Positions 18,393 to 28,563 of a stretch of DNA of 64,000 nucleotides are shown here, one piece after another. Under the pieces are notes generated by a model that saw only the letters and a list, made by a program, of their open reading frames with translations, was not told the DNA's origin and ran no database searches. The DNA is taken from positions 1 to 64,000 of the forward strand of contig NZ_JAIQZE010000015.1 in NCBI RefSeq assembly GCF_020164595.1. Reading direction: 5' to 3'. Numbering within the stretch: the first letter of the stretch is position 1; each line of letters begins with the position of its first letter. The position numbers were made by a program, and so were the translations under genes. The DNA comes from Psychroflexus longus. Lineage in GTDB: Bacteria > Bacteroidota > Bacteroidia > Flavobacteriales > Flavobacteriaceae.

Positions 18393-18875
18393 CTAAAGAA
18401 ATTTATTATCGAAAGCTAGTGGTAAAATATCCAGTAAGGCCCTGACGTGTATAACTTTACCTTTTGTACCTGTGAAGTAAATCTCAATAGGTTCATCTTG
18501 TTTTTGTTCATATTCCGCTATGGCTTGTCGACATGCGCCACAAGGAGCTATCGGTTCCAGCACATCGTGTTTTTCTGATGTTGCAGTTATTGCTATAGCC
18601 TTAATTTTCTGGTTTGGATAATTTGCTCCAGAGGCATAAATAGCAGTACGTTCTGCACACAAACCAGAAGGATATGATGCATTCTCTTGGTTGCTTCCTT
18701 TCACAACTTCTCCATTATCTAAAATAAGCGCGGCCCCAACCATAAATTTTGAATAAGGCGCATAAGCAGAATCCCTTGCATTCACTGCGCTTTTCATTAA
18801 TTTTTGAATGTCATCTGGAAGTTCTGTTACAGAATCGTAAATTTCTATTGTTGTGTTTATCTGCTTTTGTATCAT
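18393..18875 (-). CDS. cdd: Cytidine deaminase
   Basis: 160 residues, homotetrameric zinc-type cytidine deaminase. Catalytic zinc site: Cys and Glu in GLCAERTAIY and the pair in PCGACRQAI; substrate loop YAPYSKFMVGAAL. Deaminates cytidine and deoxycytidine to uridine forms in pyrimidine salvage. Slightly longer than the ~130-residue core because of an N-terminal helix. Between a porV terminator and the PDH operon; likely transcribed alone. Confidence 0.95.
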   Translation of the reverse strand: MIQKQINTTIEIYDSVTELPDDIQKLMKSAVNARDSAYAPYSKFMVGAALILDNGEVVKGSNQENASYPSGLCAERTAIYASGANYPNQKIKAIAITATSEKHDVLEPIAPCGACRQAIAEYEQKQDEPIEIYFTGTKGKVIHVRALLDILPLAFDNKFL

Positions 18876-18895
18876 GAACCAATTTTCTTGGAGAC

Positions 18896-18929
18896 AAAAA
18901 AAGCATCAATGGAATTGATACTTTTTTTG
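18896..18929 (-). terminator. Terminator after porV
   Basis: Stem AGCATCAAT/ATTGATACT (one wobble) flanked by A and T runs on both sides, so it could work in either direction. It sits between the porV stop and the cdd start, both on the minus strand. Confidence 0.6.
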
Positions 18930-18950
18930 AGATTTATCACAAATATAGAG

Positions 18951-20120
18951 TTAATATTCAATATAAGCTTTATCACCAATATTAAAGGTAACACCAAATC
19001 TTAAAGTCCCTTCCAAAGGATTTTGAACGGTTGAAGTTGAAAACAAATAGGAAGCGTCAATATTTATGGTGGAGTATTTAAATCCTGCTCCCATCGTAAC
19101 AAATTTTCTGAAACCTTTATCCTTAGATTCATTGAAGTAACCTAACCTTAACGCAAAACTGTCCTCGAACCAATATTCTGCACCAAGGGCCCAGGTGATC
19201 TCTTTAAGTTCTTCAGAAATACCATCTGGAGCATCTCCCCAGGAGGAAAAAATTGCACCAAATTCATTTTCTCTTGTATAATCTAAAAACGCTTGCTGTC
19301 CTTCTGGAGTTAAGTTTCCACTACCATCTGTATCAAATGCAGGTGGCGTTGGAACTAATAATTTATTGACTTCTAAATGCACACCTATAGTGTTGGAAGC
19401 ATCTAAAATAAAATCAAAACCAGCTCCAGCTCTAAAGTTGGTAGGCAGGAAGTTTTCCTGCCCTACGTCATCATATTTTATTTTAGGGCCAATGTTGCTA
19501 ATGGATAATCCACCTCTCCAGCGTCCATTGAAGTCTTTATAAAATTTCTCTTCACTTCTGTAAAACATGGAAATATCTGCACCAAAACTACTCGCTGCAG
19601 AAGCATCTGCAATACCAGTAGGAATTCTCAGGTTAGAATTGATATATCGTCCTGTGACAGCCATAGAAAATACCTCACTTAAACGCAGGGAATAACTTAA
19701 ATCCACAGCAAATTCATTTGGACTGGCAATTCTTGGCACCTGCTGAGCTGTTGATCTAAGCTCTACTTCACCAAGTGCAAAATATCGAATGCTGGCAGCA
19801 AAAGCACTTCGTTCATCAATTCTGTTGAAATAAGCAAGGTTTCCTATATTAATGTCGTTTACAAGCTCTCTTAAATAAGGAGTATATGATAAACCTATTC
19901 CAGATTTGGTTTCAGAAAAAGCATACTTAGCCGGATTCCATTGTTGAGAAAAGGCATCTACTCTCGTAGCTACGCCCTGATCGCCCATACCCGAAGATCT
20001 TGCATCTGCAGCTATCAATAAGAAAGGAATACCTGTGGTAATAACACGACGATTGTCTTGTGAGAACGAATTTTTAGAACAGAGTAAACTAAGTAAAAGG
20101 ATTAGTATGTATGGTTTCAT
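18951..20120 (-). CDS. porV: Type IX secretion outer-membrane protein PorV
   Basis: 389 residues. Signal peptide MKPYILILLLSLLCSKNSFSQ, then a FadL-like beta-barrel with alternating hydrophobic strands and final GVTFNIGDKAYIEY. Motifs ITTGIPFLLIAADARSSGMGDQGVAT and SFGADISMFYR are typical of PorV/LptO. It carries T9SS cargo to the attachment complex with PorU. The start is taken at ATG 20120: this Met directly heads the signal peptide, while the frame's upstream 18 codons overlap the intergenic gap to porU. It is 31 bases downstream of porU. Confidence 0.94.
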   Translation of the reverse strand: MKPYILILLLSLLCSKNSFSQDNRRVITTGIPFLLIAADARSSGMGDQGVATRVDAFSQQWNPAKYAFSETKSGIGLSYTPYLRELVNDINIGNLAYFNRIDERSAFAASIRYFALGEVELRSTAQQVPRIASPNEFAVDLSYSLRLSEVFSMAVTGRYINSNLRIPTGIADASAASSFGADISMFYRSEEKFYKDFNGRWRGGLSISNIGPKIKYDDVGQENFLPTNFRAGAGFDFILDASNTIGVHLEVNKLLVPTPPAFDTDGSGNLTPEGQQAFLDYTRENEFGAIFSSWGDAPDGISEELKEITWALGAEYWFEDSFALRLGYFNESKDKGFRKFVTMGAGFKYSTINIDASYLFSTSTVQNPLEGTLRFGVTFNIGDKAYIEY

Positions 20121-20151
20121 GTTAAAATTTGAATTAGCAAATATATGTAAT

Positions 20152-23100
20152 TTATAAAATGACGAGCTTTTCATATTTTTCGGCTTTTTGATTAGTTAAC
20201 GTGGATTTTACAGTAAGCTTGTATACATAAACCCCTTTTCCAATTTTATCTCCAAAATCATCCCTACCATCCCAACTCATATCTCTAAATAAAAACCCAT
20301 TTGTGTTGGCGATTTGGTTTTTGGTCCATACCAACTTACCAGAGACTGTAAACACCTGTACCATGACTTCTAAGGGTTCAAAAGGACGGTTATGATTAAA
20401 CCAAAACTCAGTATAATCAATAAACGGATTCGGGTAATTTAGAACTCTTGTTATTTTGAGTTCGTCATCCCCTGCAACAATAAAACTGATTTCCTGTGTT
20501 TGCGAATTGTTGTAAACATCCCATGCTTTAATGCTTAAAGTATGTTCACCTTCTTCTAGATCTCTGAGTCTATAAAATACTTCACCTTTTCTAAAATCAT
20601 CTTTGTTGGCTTCGTAGTATTCGTTTAAAATTATCGGATTAGCCTCATCACCGTCCAATATTGCTACAATATCGTGACCTATACCTCCCGCAGTATTAAT
20701 TCCGTTTTCGTCTTCAAGTAAAGCTAATATGTAAGGCTGGTTATCTGTAATACCACCATTCACAAAGTTCTCATCATTCATATATAAGTTAATGAGTGGT
20801 CCTTCGTTATCTTCTGGCGCATTTTCATTAAGACCACCAACTAGTATTGAGGTGTTGAAACCACTATATTCTTCAAAGCCTGAGAGGCTCGACGAATAGA
20901 AGCTCACCCTTCCAAAATCTACAGGAAGACGAGTGTCTTTAGGTAAAACAAATTCAAAATCAAATCTTCCATTTTCAACACTAGCTTGACCTCTAAATAA
21001 ATTTTCACCCAAAGTGGTAAAATCTAGGATTGCCAACTGCCCATTTATTCTTGTGCCATCATTTCCAAGCGTTTGCCTTTCTATTCTTTTATCAAAAATC
21101 GTGACGGATAAATCTCCGTTGAAATCTTGAAGCCTCTGGTTATTAGCATCAACAATTTGTCCTTCAAATTTATATTTACCAAGCGCCTGTAAAGTATCAG
21201 AAAATTGATTGATAGAAGTTTCGTTTATGGTTGTTAATTCAATTCTTGATTTTGGTAATGGTAGTCTCATAACCGGGTCACCTATAAAAAACACAATCCT
21301 TTTACCATTTCCAGAAAGTTCTTTTTTAGCTCTTGCTACAGATTGAGCAATTGTCTCATCGTTGTTTACAAAATCAAAAAGATAGGGAGCGAATGCCTGG
21401 TTAAAGTTAACCCCAGCAGTCACTGTTATAGCTCGTGTAGTTGTGACCAATGAGGACGCTCCTCCATTTTCATTCCAAAAGGTAAGTTCCCCTCCTGTCA
21501 TTCTCAATGGATTATCAAACTTTGTGAATTCACAAGTCACCGTCACAAAACAGGTATATCTATCTGGATTTCTCCAATTTTGAACATTGGTTTGAGTAAC
21601 AATTCGTTCCTGCGCCAGTCCGTCTTCACCTCCATGGCCAAAATAATTGACCACCGAGGCTCCTAATTCTATAGCATCCGAAATAGCGTTGTTGACATCG
21701 GGATAACGATCTCCTCCAGCACCTGTAATCTGCTGAAATGCATCTGAATGAATTTTTTTGACATTGACCGTTGGTTTTTTTTCTGAAATTTCATCCCCCA
21801 ATTCATCAAGTCTTTCCTGATTTCTAAAATCACTAACAGTGTTAGCATCATCGGAGATCAGTACAAAATTATTCCTCCATTGTGCGTACGATTCTTTTTG
21901 CTCTGAGGATATGATTTTGTCTACCATAGCATTAGCCCGCTGTGGAGTGTCTGCCAAAATTCTACCAACAGCTAAGTCCATTGAATTAGCTGGCCCCATA
22001 TTACCTTCATCCGGTTCCATCATAGTGTAAAAATCATCTGACATAAAAGAGGACACTGTTGTAGAAAAACTTCCTAAACTTTGGAATGTTGGAACAATAT
22101 TGGTGTTCCCTTGCAATCTGTTTTTATAATCTACAGAAGCATCACCAATCAATCCCAAAAACTTTATCCGTTTATCTGTAGACGAAGCATTGTCATAAAT
22201 ATATTTAACCAGATTTCTTATAGCACCGATATCTTGTTTTCCAGAATTAAACTCCTCGTATATGTCTTCAACAGCGAGGGTTTTTACAACGAGTCCATCA
22301 TTATCTCTCCTGTATTGAGCCAGACGATTTGCTGCCGAAAGAAAACTAGATTGGGTAATAATTAAATAATCTAAATCCTGAAATTGACCTTGAGTGTTTC
22401 TTAATATAGTTCCCTTGATATTTTTATTGGCCACTGAAGTATTGCCAGGCTCAACTTGAGGTTGTAGTAATGAAGAAGTGACTACCTGAAATTTTCTTTC
22501 AGAACCTAGTGGGCTTTTGAAAGAAAAAACAGAAGCTTGATCTTGGTTTGATACAAAAGTTGGATTGATAGGATCTGTGATTTCCCAAATTTGAGTGACT
22601 TCCAATGCATTTTGAATAACATATTCACCAATTCCAGGTAAAGTCGCTACCTCGTTATTTTTAAATTGAAATTGCTCCTCATTTGCAATCAATTCTCGCC
22701 TAGCTTCAACAGAAACAAAGTCAAGAAAACCAGTCGCTCCTGGGTTTCCATTTTTGTTATATGTCAATGTAATTGCAACCTCATCTGAATTTGAAGGAAC
22801 CTGGAATTGACGACTATTACCTCTTGAAGGTAAATTTGCAGAAGTTTCAAGAATTAAAATATTGTTGACTAAGTTATCATTTACAGATATATCAAAAGAA
22901 CTCCTAACGGGAGAAATTGCTCCAACTCTGACATCTAATTGAACCGGTTGATTTTGAACTAAATTTGGAAAATTGAATTCATAGGTTCTTTCGGTCTCAA
23001 TATCGAACCTATCACCAAACCAACGTCTGCCCACTAAAGACAAGCTGGTTTCATCGATCTCATAAAATTGATAATCATCAAACTCAGTTATTGTAGTTGA

Positions 23101-23979
23101 GGGGTTACCCGCAGGCTGATTTAACGCCATTATTCTTTTGCCTCCTCCAGATTCGACGGACAAATAATAATAAGACCTATCTGCATAGAGATTTAGGTTG
23201 GTTTCATTTTCTTCACTCCAGGCCTCTGTACTCGTCGCATAAAACAATGCATAATCTCCAGGGTCGAAAGTGCCATCACCCCCATCAAAAACCTGAATAG
23301 ATATCTCTGGCGGATCATAATATTGATTGTCTTGATTTACAAGAGGAAGCATACCACCACCATGACCAAATATTTTCAAGTTACCAGTAGGAATGGATGA
23401 CGCATTTATACCAAGAGTTTTCAAAAATGAAAAATTCAGGCGATGAACTCCGGTTTCTTCAACATAGAATTTTTTGATTTCACCAGAAGCGAAAATTGAA
23501 TTGGTTATTGCAATTGTATTTTTATTCAAATCAGAGTTCTGTTCAAAAGAAGTTTCTGAATTTCGATCGGAGACTACATCAAAAGAAATAATTTTCTGTA
23601 AGCTATTGTTTTTAAAGAAAAAGGGGTTGAGTTGAATAAGAGTTTTTTGACCTTTATCTCCTGCAACCCTGGAAAAAGAATACTCTACCTTATTTGGGAT
23701 ATTCTGAATATCATCTTGAATATCTTCAGAAACAGCTTCTGTGATTATATTTTTGAGGGTCAAGGAGTTGGAGCTAACATCAATAAAGTGAGTATATACT
23801 AAAAAAGCTTCATTTGGGTAATAGTTGAAATGAGATATATCTAATTGATTGAAATCGATTTCACTTGTGTTTTTTTTAGCAATATTATTGTCATTACCCC
23901 AATTTATATTAACTTTACCAACCTGTGCTGGACTTATTACGTAAGTAAATACAAATATCAGAAAGAGTAGAATTCTCAT
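20152..23979 (-). CDS. porU: Type IX secretion sortase PorU
   Basis: 1275 residues, signal peptide at 1-18. The centre holds a gingipain-like C25 cysteine peptidase domain: catalytic His in VVNYFGHGGEDG and Cys in VTVTCEFTKF. The C-terminus (about residues 1180-1275) is an Ig-like, T9SS-type tail with NYPNPF, WDGRDDFGDKIGKGVYVYKL and a final KLVIL. PorU removes the sorting domain of cargo and attaches it to the surface. It pairs with porV and lies divergent to gldJ, the arrangement I remember from Flavobacterium johnsoniae. Confidence 0.93.
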   Translation of the reverse strand: MRILLFLIFVFTYVISPAQVGKVNINWGNDNNIAKKNTSEIDFNQLDISHFNYYPNEAFLVYTHFIDVSSNSLTLKNIITEAVSEDIQDDIQNIPNKVEYSFSRVAGDKGQKTLIQLNPFFFKNNSLQKIISFDVVSDRNSETSFEQNSDLNKNTIAITNSIFASGEIKKFYVEETGVHRLNFSFLKTLGINASSIPTGNLKIFGHGGGMLPLVNQDNQYYDPPEISIQVFDGGDGTFDPGDYALFYATSTEAWSEENETNLNLYADRSYYYLSVESGGGKRIMALNQPAGNPSTTITEFDDYQFYEIDETSLSLVGRRWFGDRFDIETERTYEFNFPNLVQNQPVQLDVRVGAISPVRSSFDISVNDNLVNNILILETSANLPSRGNSRQFQVPSNSDEVAITLTYNKNGNPGATGFLDFVSVEARRELIANEEQFQFKNNEVATLPGIGEYVIQNALEVTQIWEITDPINPTFVSNQDQASVFSFKSPLGSERKFQVVTSSLLQPQVEPGNTSVANKNIKGTILRNTQGQFQDLDYLIITQSSFLSAANRLAQYRRDNDGLVVKTLAVEDIYEEFNSGKQDIGAIRNLVKYIYDNASSTDKRIKFLGLIGDASVDYKNRLQGNTNIVPTFQSLGSFSTTVSSFMSDDFYTMMEPDEGNMGPANSMDLAVGRILADTPQRANAMVDKIISSEQKESYAQWRNNFVLISDDANTVSDFRNQERLDELGDEISEKKPTVNVKKIHSDAFQQITGAGGDRYPDVNNAISDAIELGASVVNYFGHGGEDGLAQERIVTQTNVQNWRNPDRYTCFVTVTCEFTKFDNPLRMTGGELTFWNENGGASSLVTTTRAITVTAGVNFNQAFAPYLFDFVNNDETIAQSVARAKKELSGNGKRIVFFIGDPVMRLPLPKSRIELTTINETSINQFSDTLQALGKYKFEGQIVDANNQRLQDFNGDLSVTIFDKRIERQTLGNDGTRINGQLAILDFTTLGENLFRGQASVENGRFDFEFVLPKDTRLPVDFGRVSFYSSSLSGFEEYSGFNTSILVGGLNENAPEDNEGPLINLYMNDENFVNGGITDNQPYILALLEDENGINTAGGIGHDIVAILDGDEANPIILNEYYEANKDDFRKGEVFYRLRDLEEGEHTLSIKAWDVYNNSQTQEISFIVAGDDELKITRVLNYPNPFIDYTEFWFNHNRPFEPLEVMVQVFTVSGKLVWTKNQIANTNGFLFRDMSWDGRDDFGDKIGKGVYVYKLTVKSTLTNQKAEKYEKLVIL

Positions 23980-24144
23980 TTAAATACAATTGAATACAAA
24001 CTATAACGTTGACTAAACAATGATAGTATATTAAAAATAGAATTGAATCATGTCAGAAAAATAAATTTTCGGAATTGAAAATATTCTTGTTAATACAGCG
24101 TTAATCATTATATTGCACACAAATTTTGGATTAAAATCGAAATT

Positions 24145-25797
24145 ATGATTATGAAAAACTTCGTTAAATCATGTATGCTTGCATCCTTAGCTATTGCTAT
24201 GACAAGCTGTAATAACTCGAGGGATTACAAAAGTAATTCAAGAGCTACCGGTTGGGATTTAAGCGGTAGAGATGGAGGGGTAAGCTACAAAACTGACTAC
24301 GAAGGTCAGGAAGCTGGTCCAGGATTGCTTTTTGTAGAAGGTGGCACATTTACAATGGGTAGAGTTCAAGATGATGTGATGCACGATTGGAATAATACAC
24401 CAACTCAACAACACGTTCAATCTTTCTACATAGACGAAACAGAAGTCACCAATGTAATGTACTTAGAGTATTTGGACTGGTTAAAACAAGTATTTCCACC
24501 AACTGAAGAACGTTATAAAAATATTTATACTGGCGCATTGCCAGATACTTTGGTCTGGAGAAATCCGTTAGGATTTAACGAAAACATGGTAAATAATTAT
24601 TTAAGACATCCTGCTTTTCATAATTATCCTGTTGTTGGGGTAAACTGGATTCAAGCTACTGAATTTAGCCAATGGAGAACAGACCGTGTCAATGAGAAAA
24701 GGCTTGCAGACAAAGGTTATACATCCAGAGATGCTTATAAAAACTCAACTGCTGAAAGTGTGTTTAATACAGAAACTTACCTTAATGCTCCAAATCAAGT
24801 CTATGGAGGAAGTGATTCAATTACTAGAGGAGGAAGAGAAACCGATAGGAAATTAAGAAATAATCCAGACAGTACAAATGTTTATGTTCAAAGAAAAGAT
24901 GGAGAGCTGCTTCCTGCTTACAGACTTCCAACTGAAGCAGAATGGGAATATGCTGCTTTAGGACAAAGTTCTTTAAGAGATTATAATTCTTACAGAGGTA
25001 GAAAAAAATACCCATGGGATGGACAATATACAAGATCTGGAGACAGAAAAACCATTGGCGATCAACGTGCTAATTTCAAGCAGGGTCAGGGTGATTATGG
25101 TGGTATAGCTGGCTGGAGTGATGATGGTGCAGATATTACTGCTGAAGTAAAATCATATGAACCTAATGATTATGGTTTATATGATATGGCAGGAAACGTT
25201 TCAGAATGGGTAGCAGATGTTTACAGACCTAGAGTTGACAATGAATACAATGACTTCAATTACTTTAGAGGTAACGTTTATACTAAAAATGCAATTACTG
25301 AAGATGGTAAAGTAAAAGTACTTACTGCAGATGAAGTTATTTATGACACCTTAAGCAACGGAAGAATTGTGGCAAGAAATACGCCAGGTGAAATTGCACA
25401 AGTCAGTATTGGTGATCAAGAAACATATTTGAGAACTCAATTCTCAAAAAGTGATAACGTTAACTTCAGAGATGGAGATAAGTCTTCATCAAGATATTAC
25501 GAAAAACGTTCAGGAGATAACGAAGTCAAAAAGATGTATAATTCTCCAGACAATAAGGTAACACTAAAAGATGGTGAAATAAACAGACGTTATGATGGTT
25601 CATCTGACAGAACAACGCTTATCGATGACAATGTGAGAGTCTATAAAGGTGGATCCTGGAGAGATAGAGCATATTGGATGGATCCAGCTCAAAGGAGATA
25701 TTTCCCACAAGATATGGCAACAGATGATATTGGTTTTAGAAATGCAATGTCAAAAGTTGGATCAAAATCCAATAAAGGCAGAAGAACAAGAAATTAA
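24145..25797 (+). CDS. gldJ: Gliding motility lipoprotein GldJ
   Basis: 550 residues. Lipoprotein signal with lipobox ending in TSC near residue 22. The body is an FGE/sulfatase-modifying-factor fold: FVEGGTFTMGRVQDD, YIDETEVTNVMYLEYLDW, YRLPTEAEWEYAA, LYDMAGNVSEWVADVY and GGSWRDRAYWMDP. The FGE catalytic cysteines are not evident in this stretch, consistent with a structural role. GldJ is an outer-membrane-associated part of the gliding/T9SS machinery. ATG 24145 or 24151 are both possible starts. Followed by a terminator. Confidence 0.95.
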   Translation: MIMKNFVKSCMLASLAIAMTSCNNSRDYKSNSRATGWDLSGRDGGVSYKTDYEGQEAGPGLLFVEGGTFTMGRVQDDVMHDWNNTPTQQHVQSFYIDETEVTNVMYLEYLDWLKQVFPPTEERYKNIYTGALPDTLVWRNPLGFNENMVNNYLRHPAFHNYPVVGVNWIQATEFSQWRTDRVNEKRLADKGYTSRDAYKNSTAESVFNTETYLNAPNQVYGGSDSITRGGRETDRKLRNNPDSTNVYVQRKDGELLPAYRLPTEAEWEYAALGQSSLRDYNSYRGRKKYPWDGQYTRSGDRKTIGDQRANFKQGQGDYGGIAGWSDDGADITAEVKSYEPNDYGLYDMAGNVSEWVADVYRPRVDNEYNDFNYFRGNVYTKNAITEDGKVKVLTADEVIYDTLSNGRIVARNTPGEIAQVSIGDQETYLRTQFSKSDNVNFRDGDKSSSRYYEKRSGDNEVKKMYNSPDNKVTLKDGEINRRYDGSSDRTTLIDDNVRVYKGGSWRDRAYWMDPAQRRYFPQDMATDDIGFRNAMSKVGSKSNKGRRTRN

Positions 25798-25821
25798 ATT
25801 ATAACCAACTAACTCTTTTAA

Positions 25822-25853
25822 AAAAGCTCTAATTTTGTATTAGAGCTTTTTTT
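25822..25853 (+). terminator. gldJ terminator
   Basis: Stem AAAAAGCTCTAA/TTAGAGCTTTTT with a short loop and long T run, ending 11 bases before murF. Confidence 0.8.
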
Positions 25854-25863
25854 ATATCCACTT

Positions 25864-27147
25864 ATGAAAAATATATCAGATCTGTATTCAAAATTTCTAG
25901 AAAGCAGCGGGATTTGTACTGACACTAGAAAACTTCAGAAAAATTCAATTTATTTTGCTTTAAGAGGTGATAACTTCGATGGAAATGAATACGCCGATCA
26001 AGCATTAGAAAAAGGAGCATTACTTGCAGTTGTTGATGATGAAAATCAAAAAGGGAGTTCCAAAGTCATCGTTAAAGATGTTTTGCTCACTCTACAAGAA
26101 CTGGCTAATTTTCATAGAAAACAAATCGATATACCCATACTGGCGATTACTGGAAGTAACGGGAAAACCACTACCAAGAAGCTAGTCCTAGAGGTACTTT
26201 CAAAAGAATTTAAAGTAAAAGCCACTGAAGGCAATCTTAACAATCATATTGGAGTTCCTCTCACCTTGTTATCCTTTACGGCCGAATTGGATTTTGGAAT
26301 CGTTGAAATGGGTGCAAACCACCAAAAAGAAATTGAATCCTTATGCAATATCGCAGAACCTAATTACGGTTACATAACCAATTTTGGCAAAGCCCATTTG
26401 GAAGGATTTGGAGGCATAGAAGGTGTCATAAAGGGAAAATCTGAATTATATGATTACCTGATTGAAAACGATGGACTCATTTTCTTTAATAGAGATGATG
26501 AAATTCAGGTAGAAAAAGCAATACAACATAAAAATTATAGCATAGGTGAAAAACCGCTTTCAGACTGTCAGGTAGTCTTAATTGATGCTCAGCCGAATGT
26601 AAAGGTTGAATACTCAAACTTATGTATACAAAGTAAACTGATTGGCAGCTACAACTTCAAAAATATTTCTGCAGCAATTGGCATCGGTCGATATTTTAGT
26701 GTTGATAAAGACAAAATAAAAGACGCCATAGAAGATTTCAAACCCGAGGAAATGAGGTCTCAGATCATCAAAAAAAATGGAAAAGAAATCTTACTCGATG
26801 CTTACAATGCAAATCCCACGAGCATGAAAGCTGCTTTAGAAAGCTTCAAACAAATAGAAGGAGAACACAAGACTGTGATATTGGGCGATATGTTTGAAAT
26901 TGGCGAAGATTCTATTAAAGAACATCTTCATATTTTAGACACTTGCCAGCATCTGGGATTTGAAAATATTCTAGTCTGTGGAGAACAGTTCTATAAGGTA
27001 TCTTCAGAATTTGAGAATGTGATTGGTTTTGAAAAGACAAATGACCTTCAAAAGTTCATTGAAGAAGACAACTCTAAAATTTCTTCAACAATATTAGTCA
27101 AAGGCTCACGAGGAATGAAATTGGAAAGTATCATGGATGCCCTCTAA
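25864..27147 (+). CDS. murF: UDP-N-acetylmuramoyl-tripeptide--D-Ala-D-Ala ligase
   Basis: 427 residues. Mur-ligase P-loop ITGSNGKTTTK near residue 98, conserved EMGANHQKEIE, TNFGKAHLEGFGG and DAYNANPTSMKAAL. N-terminal substrate domain contains DTRKLQKNSIYFALRGDNFDGN. Adds D-Ala-D-Ala to the UDP-MurNAc tripeptide in peptidoglycan synthesis, cytoplasmic. Not in a mur/dcw cluster here. The next gene overlaps by 11 bases, implying coupling. Confidence 0.95.
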   Translation: MKNISDLYSKFLESSGICTDTRKLQKNSIYFALRGDNFDGNEYADQALEKGALLAVVDDENQKGSSKVIVKDVLLTLQELANFHRKQIDIPILAITGSNGKTTTKKLVLEVLSKEFKVKATEGNLNNHIGVPLTLLSFTAELDFGIVEMGANHQKEIESLCNIAEPNYGYITNFGKAHLEGFGGIEGVIKGKSELYDYLIENDGLIFFNRDDEIQVEKAIQHKNYSIGEKPLSDCQVVLIDAQPNVKVEYSNLCIQSKLIGSYNFKNISAAIGIGRYFSVDKDKIKDAIEDFKPEEMRSQIIKKNGKEILLDAYNANPTSMKAALESFKQIEGEHKTVILGDMFEIGEDSIKEHLHILDTCQHLGFENILVCGEQFYKVSSEFENVIGFEKTNDLQKFIEEDNSKISSTILVKGSRGMKLESIMDAL

Positions 27148-28483
27148 ATCTCATATAAAAGCACCTAAAGTATCTTTTAAAGAGATAAATACTATTGCAA
27201 TTCCTGCAATCATTGCTGGAATAGCGGAACCCCTCATATCATTAAGCGATATTGCTATAATTGGTAATGTTGAGAACAATGCCGTTGAAGCTCTAGCTGC
27301 CGCAGGCATCGTTGGTTCCTTTTTATCGGCCATTATTTGGATACTGGCTCAAACCAAGACTGCTATTTCTGCTTTAGTTTCACAACACTTAGGTTCCAAC
27401 AGACTTCACGCTGTTAAAACCCTAGTTCCACAAACCATATTACTGAACTTTCTACTGAGTTTACTTATTTATTTCATCACCGCATTTTTTGCTGAATTGA
27501 TCTTCAGCGCCTATAATGCTGAAGGCTTGATTCTTGACTATACCAAAAGTTACTACAGGATAAGAGCTTTAGGCTACCCCTTTACACTTGTCACTTTTGC
27601 CATCTTCGGAGTTTTCCGAGGTCTGCAAAATACATTATGGGCTATGAAATGTAGCCTCGTTGGTGGTGCTGTGAATATAGGTCTGGATTTTCTATTGGTT
27701 TATGGAGTTGAAGGATTTATACCTGCCATGCATCTTGAAGGTGCGGCGATTGCAAGTGTAATTGCACAAGGGGTAATGCTAGCTATGGCTCTGTATTTTT
27801 TTATTAAAAAGACTCCCTTTCATCTAAAACTTAGCTTGAATCTTAACCCAAATTTGAAGCCTCTTATCTCAATGGCCTCCAATTTATTTTTGAGAACGCT
27901 CGCACTCAATTTCGCCATTTACCTGGCAAACTCTTATGCTACAGATTATGGTAAAAATTATATAGCTGCACAAAGTATTCTGATGAATATTTGGTTGTTT
28001 TTTTCATTCTTTATTGATGGTTATGCCAATGCGGGCAATGCTATTGGGGGCAAACTTCTTGGAGCAAAAGCCTATAAAAAGCTTTGGAACTTGAGCAAAG
28101 ACATCAGTAAATATGCAGTAATCATAGCACTAATATTAATGGGGATCTGTGCATTATTTTATGATGAAATAGGTCTTATCTTTAATAAAGATGAACAAGT
28201 CTTGCTCCTATTTTCTTCCGTTTTCTGGCTTGTATTGTTGATGCAACCTATAAACTCCATTGCATTTATGTTTGATGGAATTTTCAAAGGTCTTGGAGAA
28301 GCAAAATACTTAAGAAATGTATTGCTCATTGCTACTTTTCTTGGCTTCTGGCCCACTCTACTCATACTGGATTACGTAGGCTTAAAACTTTACGCAATCT
28401 GGATTGCCTTCTTTGTCTGGATGCTCATCAGAAGTATCGCACTTGTTGTCAAATTCAGAAGGAAATATCTAGCTGCTACTTAG
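27137..28483 (+). CDS. MATE family efflux transporter
   Basis: 448 residues with twelve predicted helices in two related halves. Marks of the DinF-like MATE group: AIPAIIAGIAEPLISLSDIA in helix 1, AALAAAGIVGSFL, SALVSQHLG and the second-half FIDGYANAGNAIGGKLLGAK. Cation-driven export of drugs or metabolites across the inner membrane; substrate not predictable. It begins inside the end of murF. Confidence 0.92.
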   Translation: MPSKSHIKAPKVSFKEINTIAIPAIIAGIAEPLISLSDIAIIGNVENNAVEALAAAGIVGSFLSAIIWILAQTKTAISALVSQHLGSNRLHAVKTLVPQTILLNFLLSLLIYFITAFFAELIFSAYNAEGLILDYTKSYYRIRALGYPFTLVTFAIFGVFRGLQNTLWAMKCSLVGGAVNIGLDFLLVYGVEGFIPAMHLEGAAIASVIAQGVMLAMALYFFIKKTPFHLKLSLNLNPNLKPLISMASNLFLRTLALNFAIYLANSYATDYGKNYIAAQSILMNIWLFFSFFIDGYANAGNAIGGKLLGAKAYKKLWNLSKDISKYAVIIALILMGICALFYDEIGLIFNKDEQVLLLFSSVFWLVLLMQPINSIAFMFDGIFKGLGEAKYLRNVLLIATFLGFWPTLLILDYVGLKLYAIWIAFFVWMLIRSIALVVKFRRKYLAAT

Positions 28484-28563
28484 AGAATTAAGGCTATTAC
28501 TTTTAAAAACAGTTTAACACAAACTTATTCCTTACCTCCTCTTATTTCTACTACTTTTAAAGT

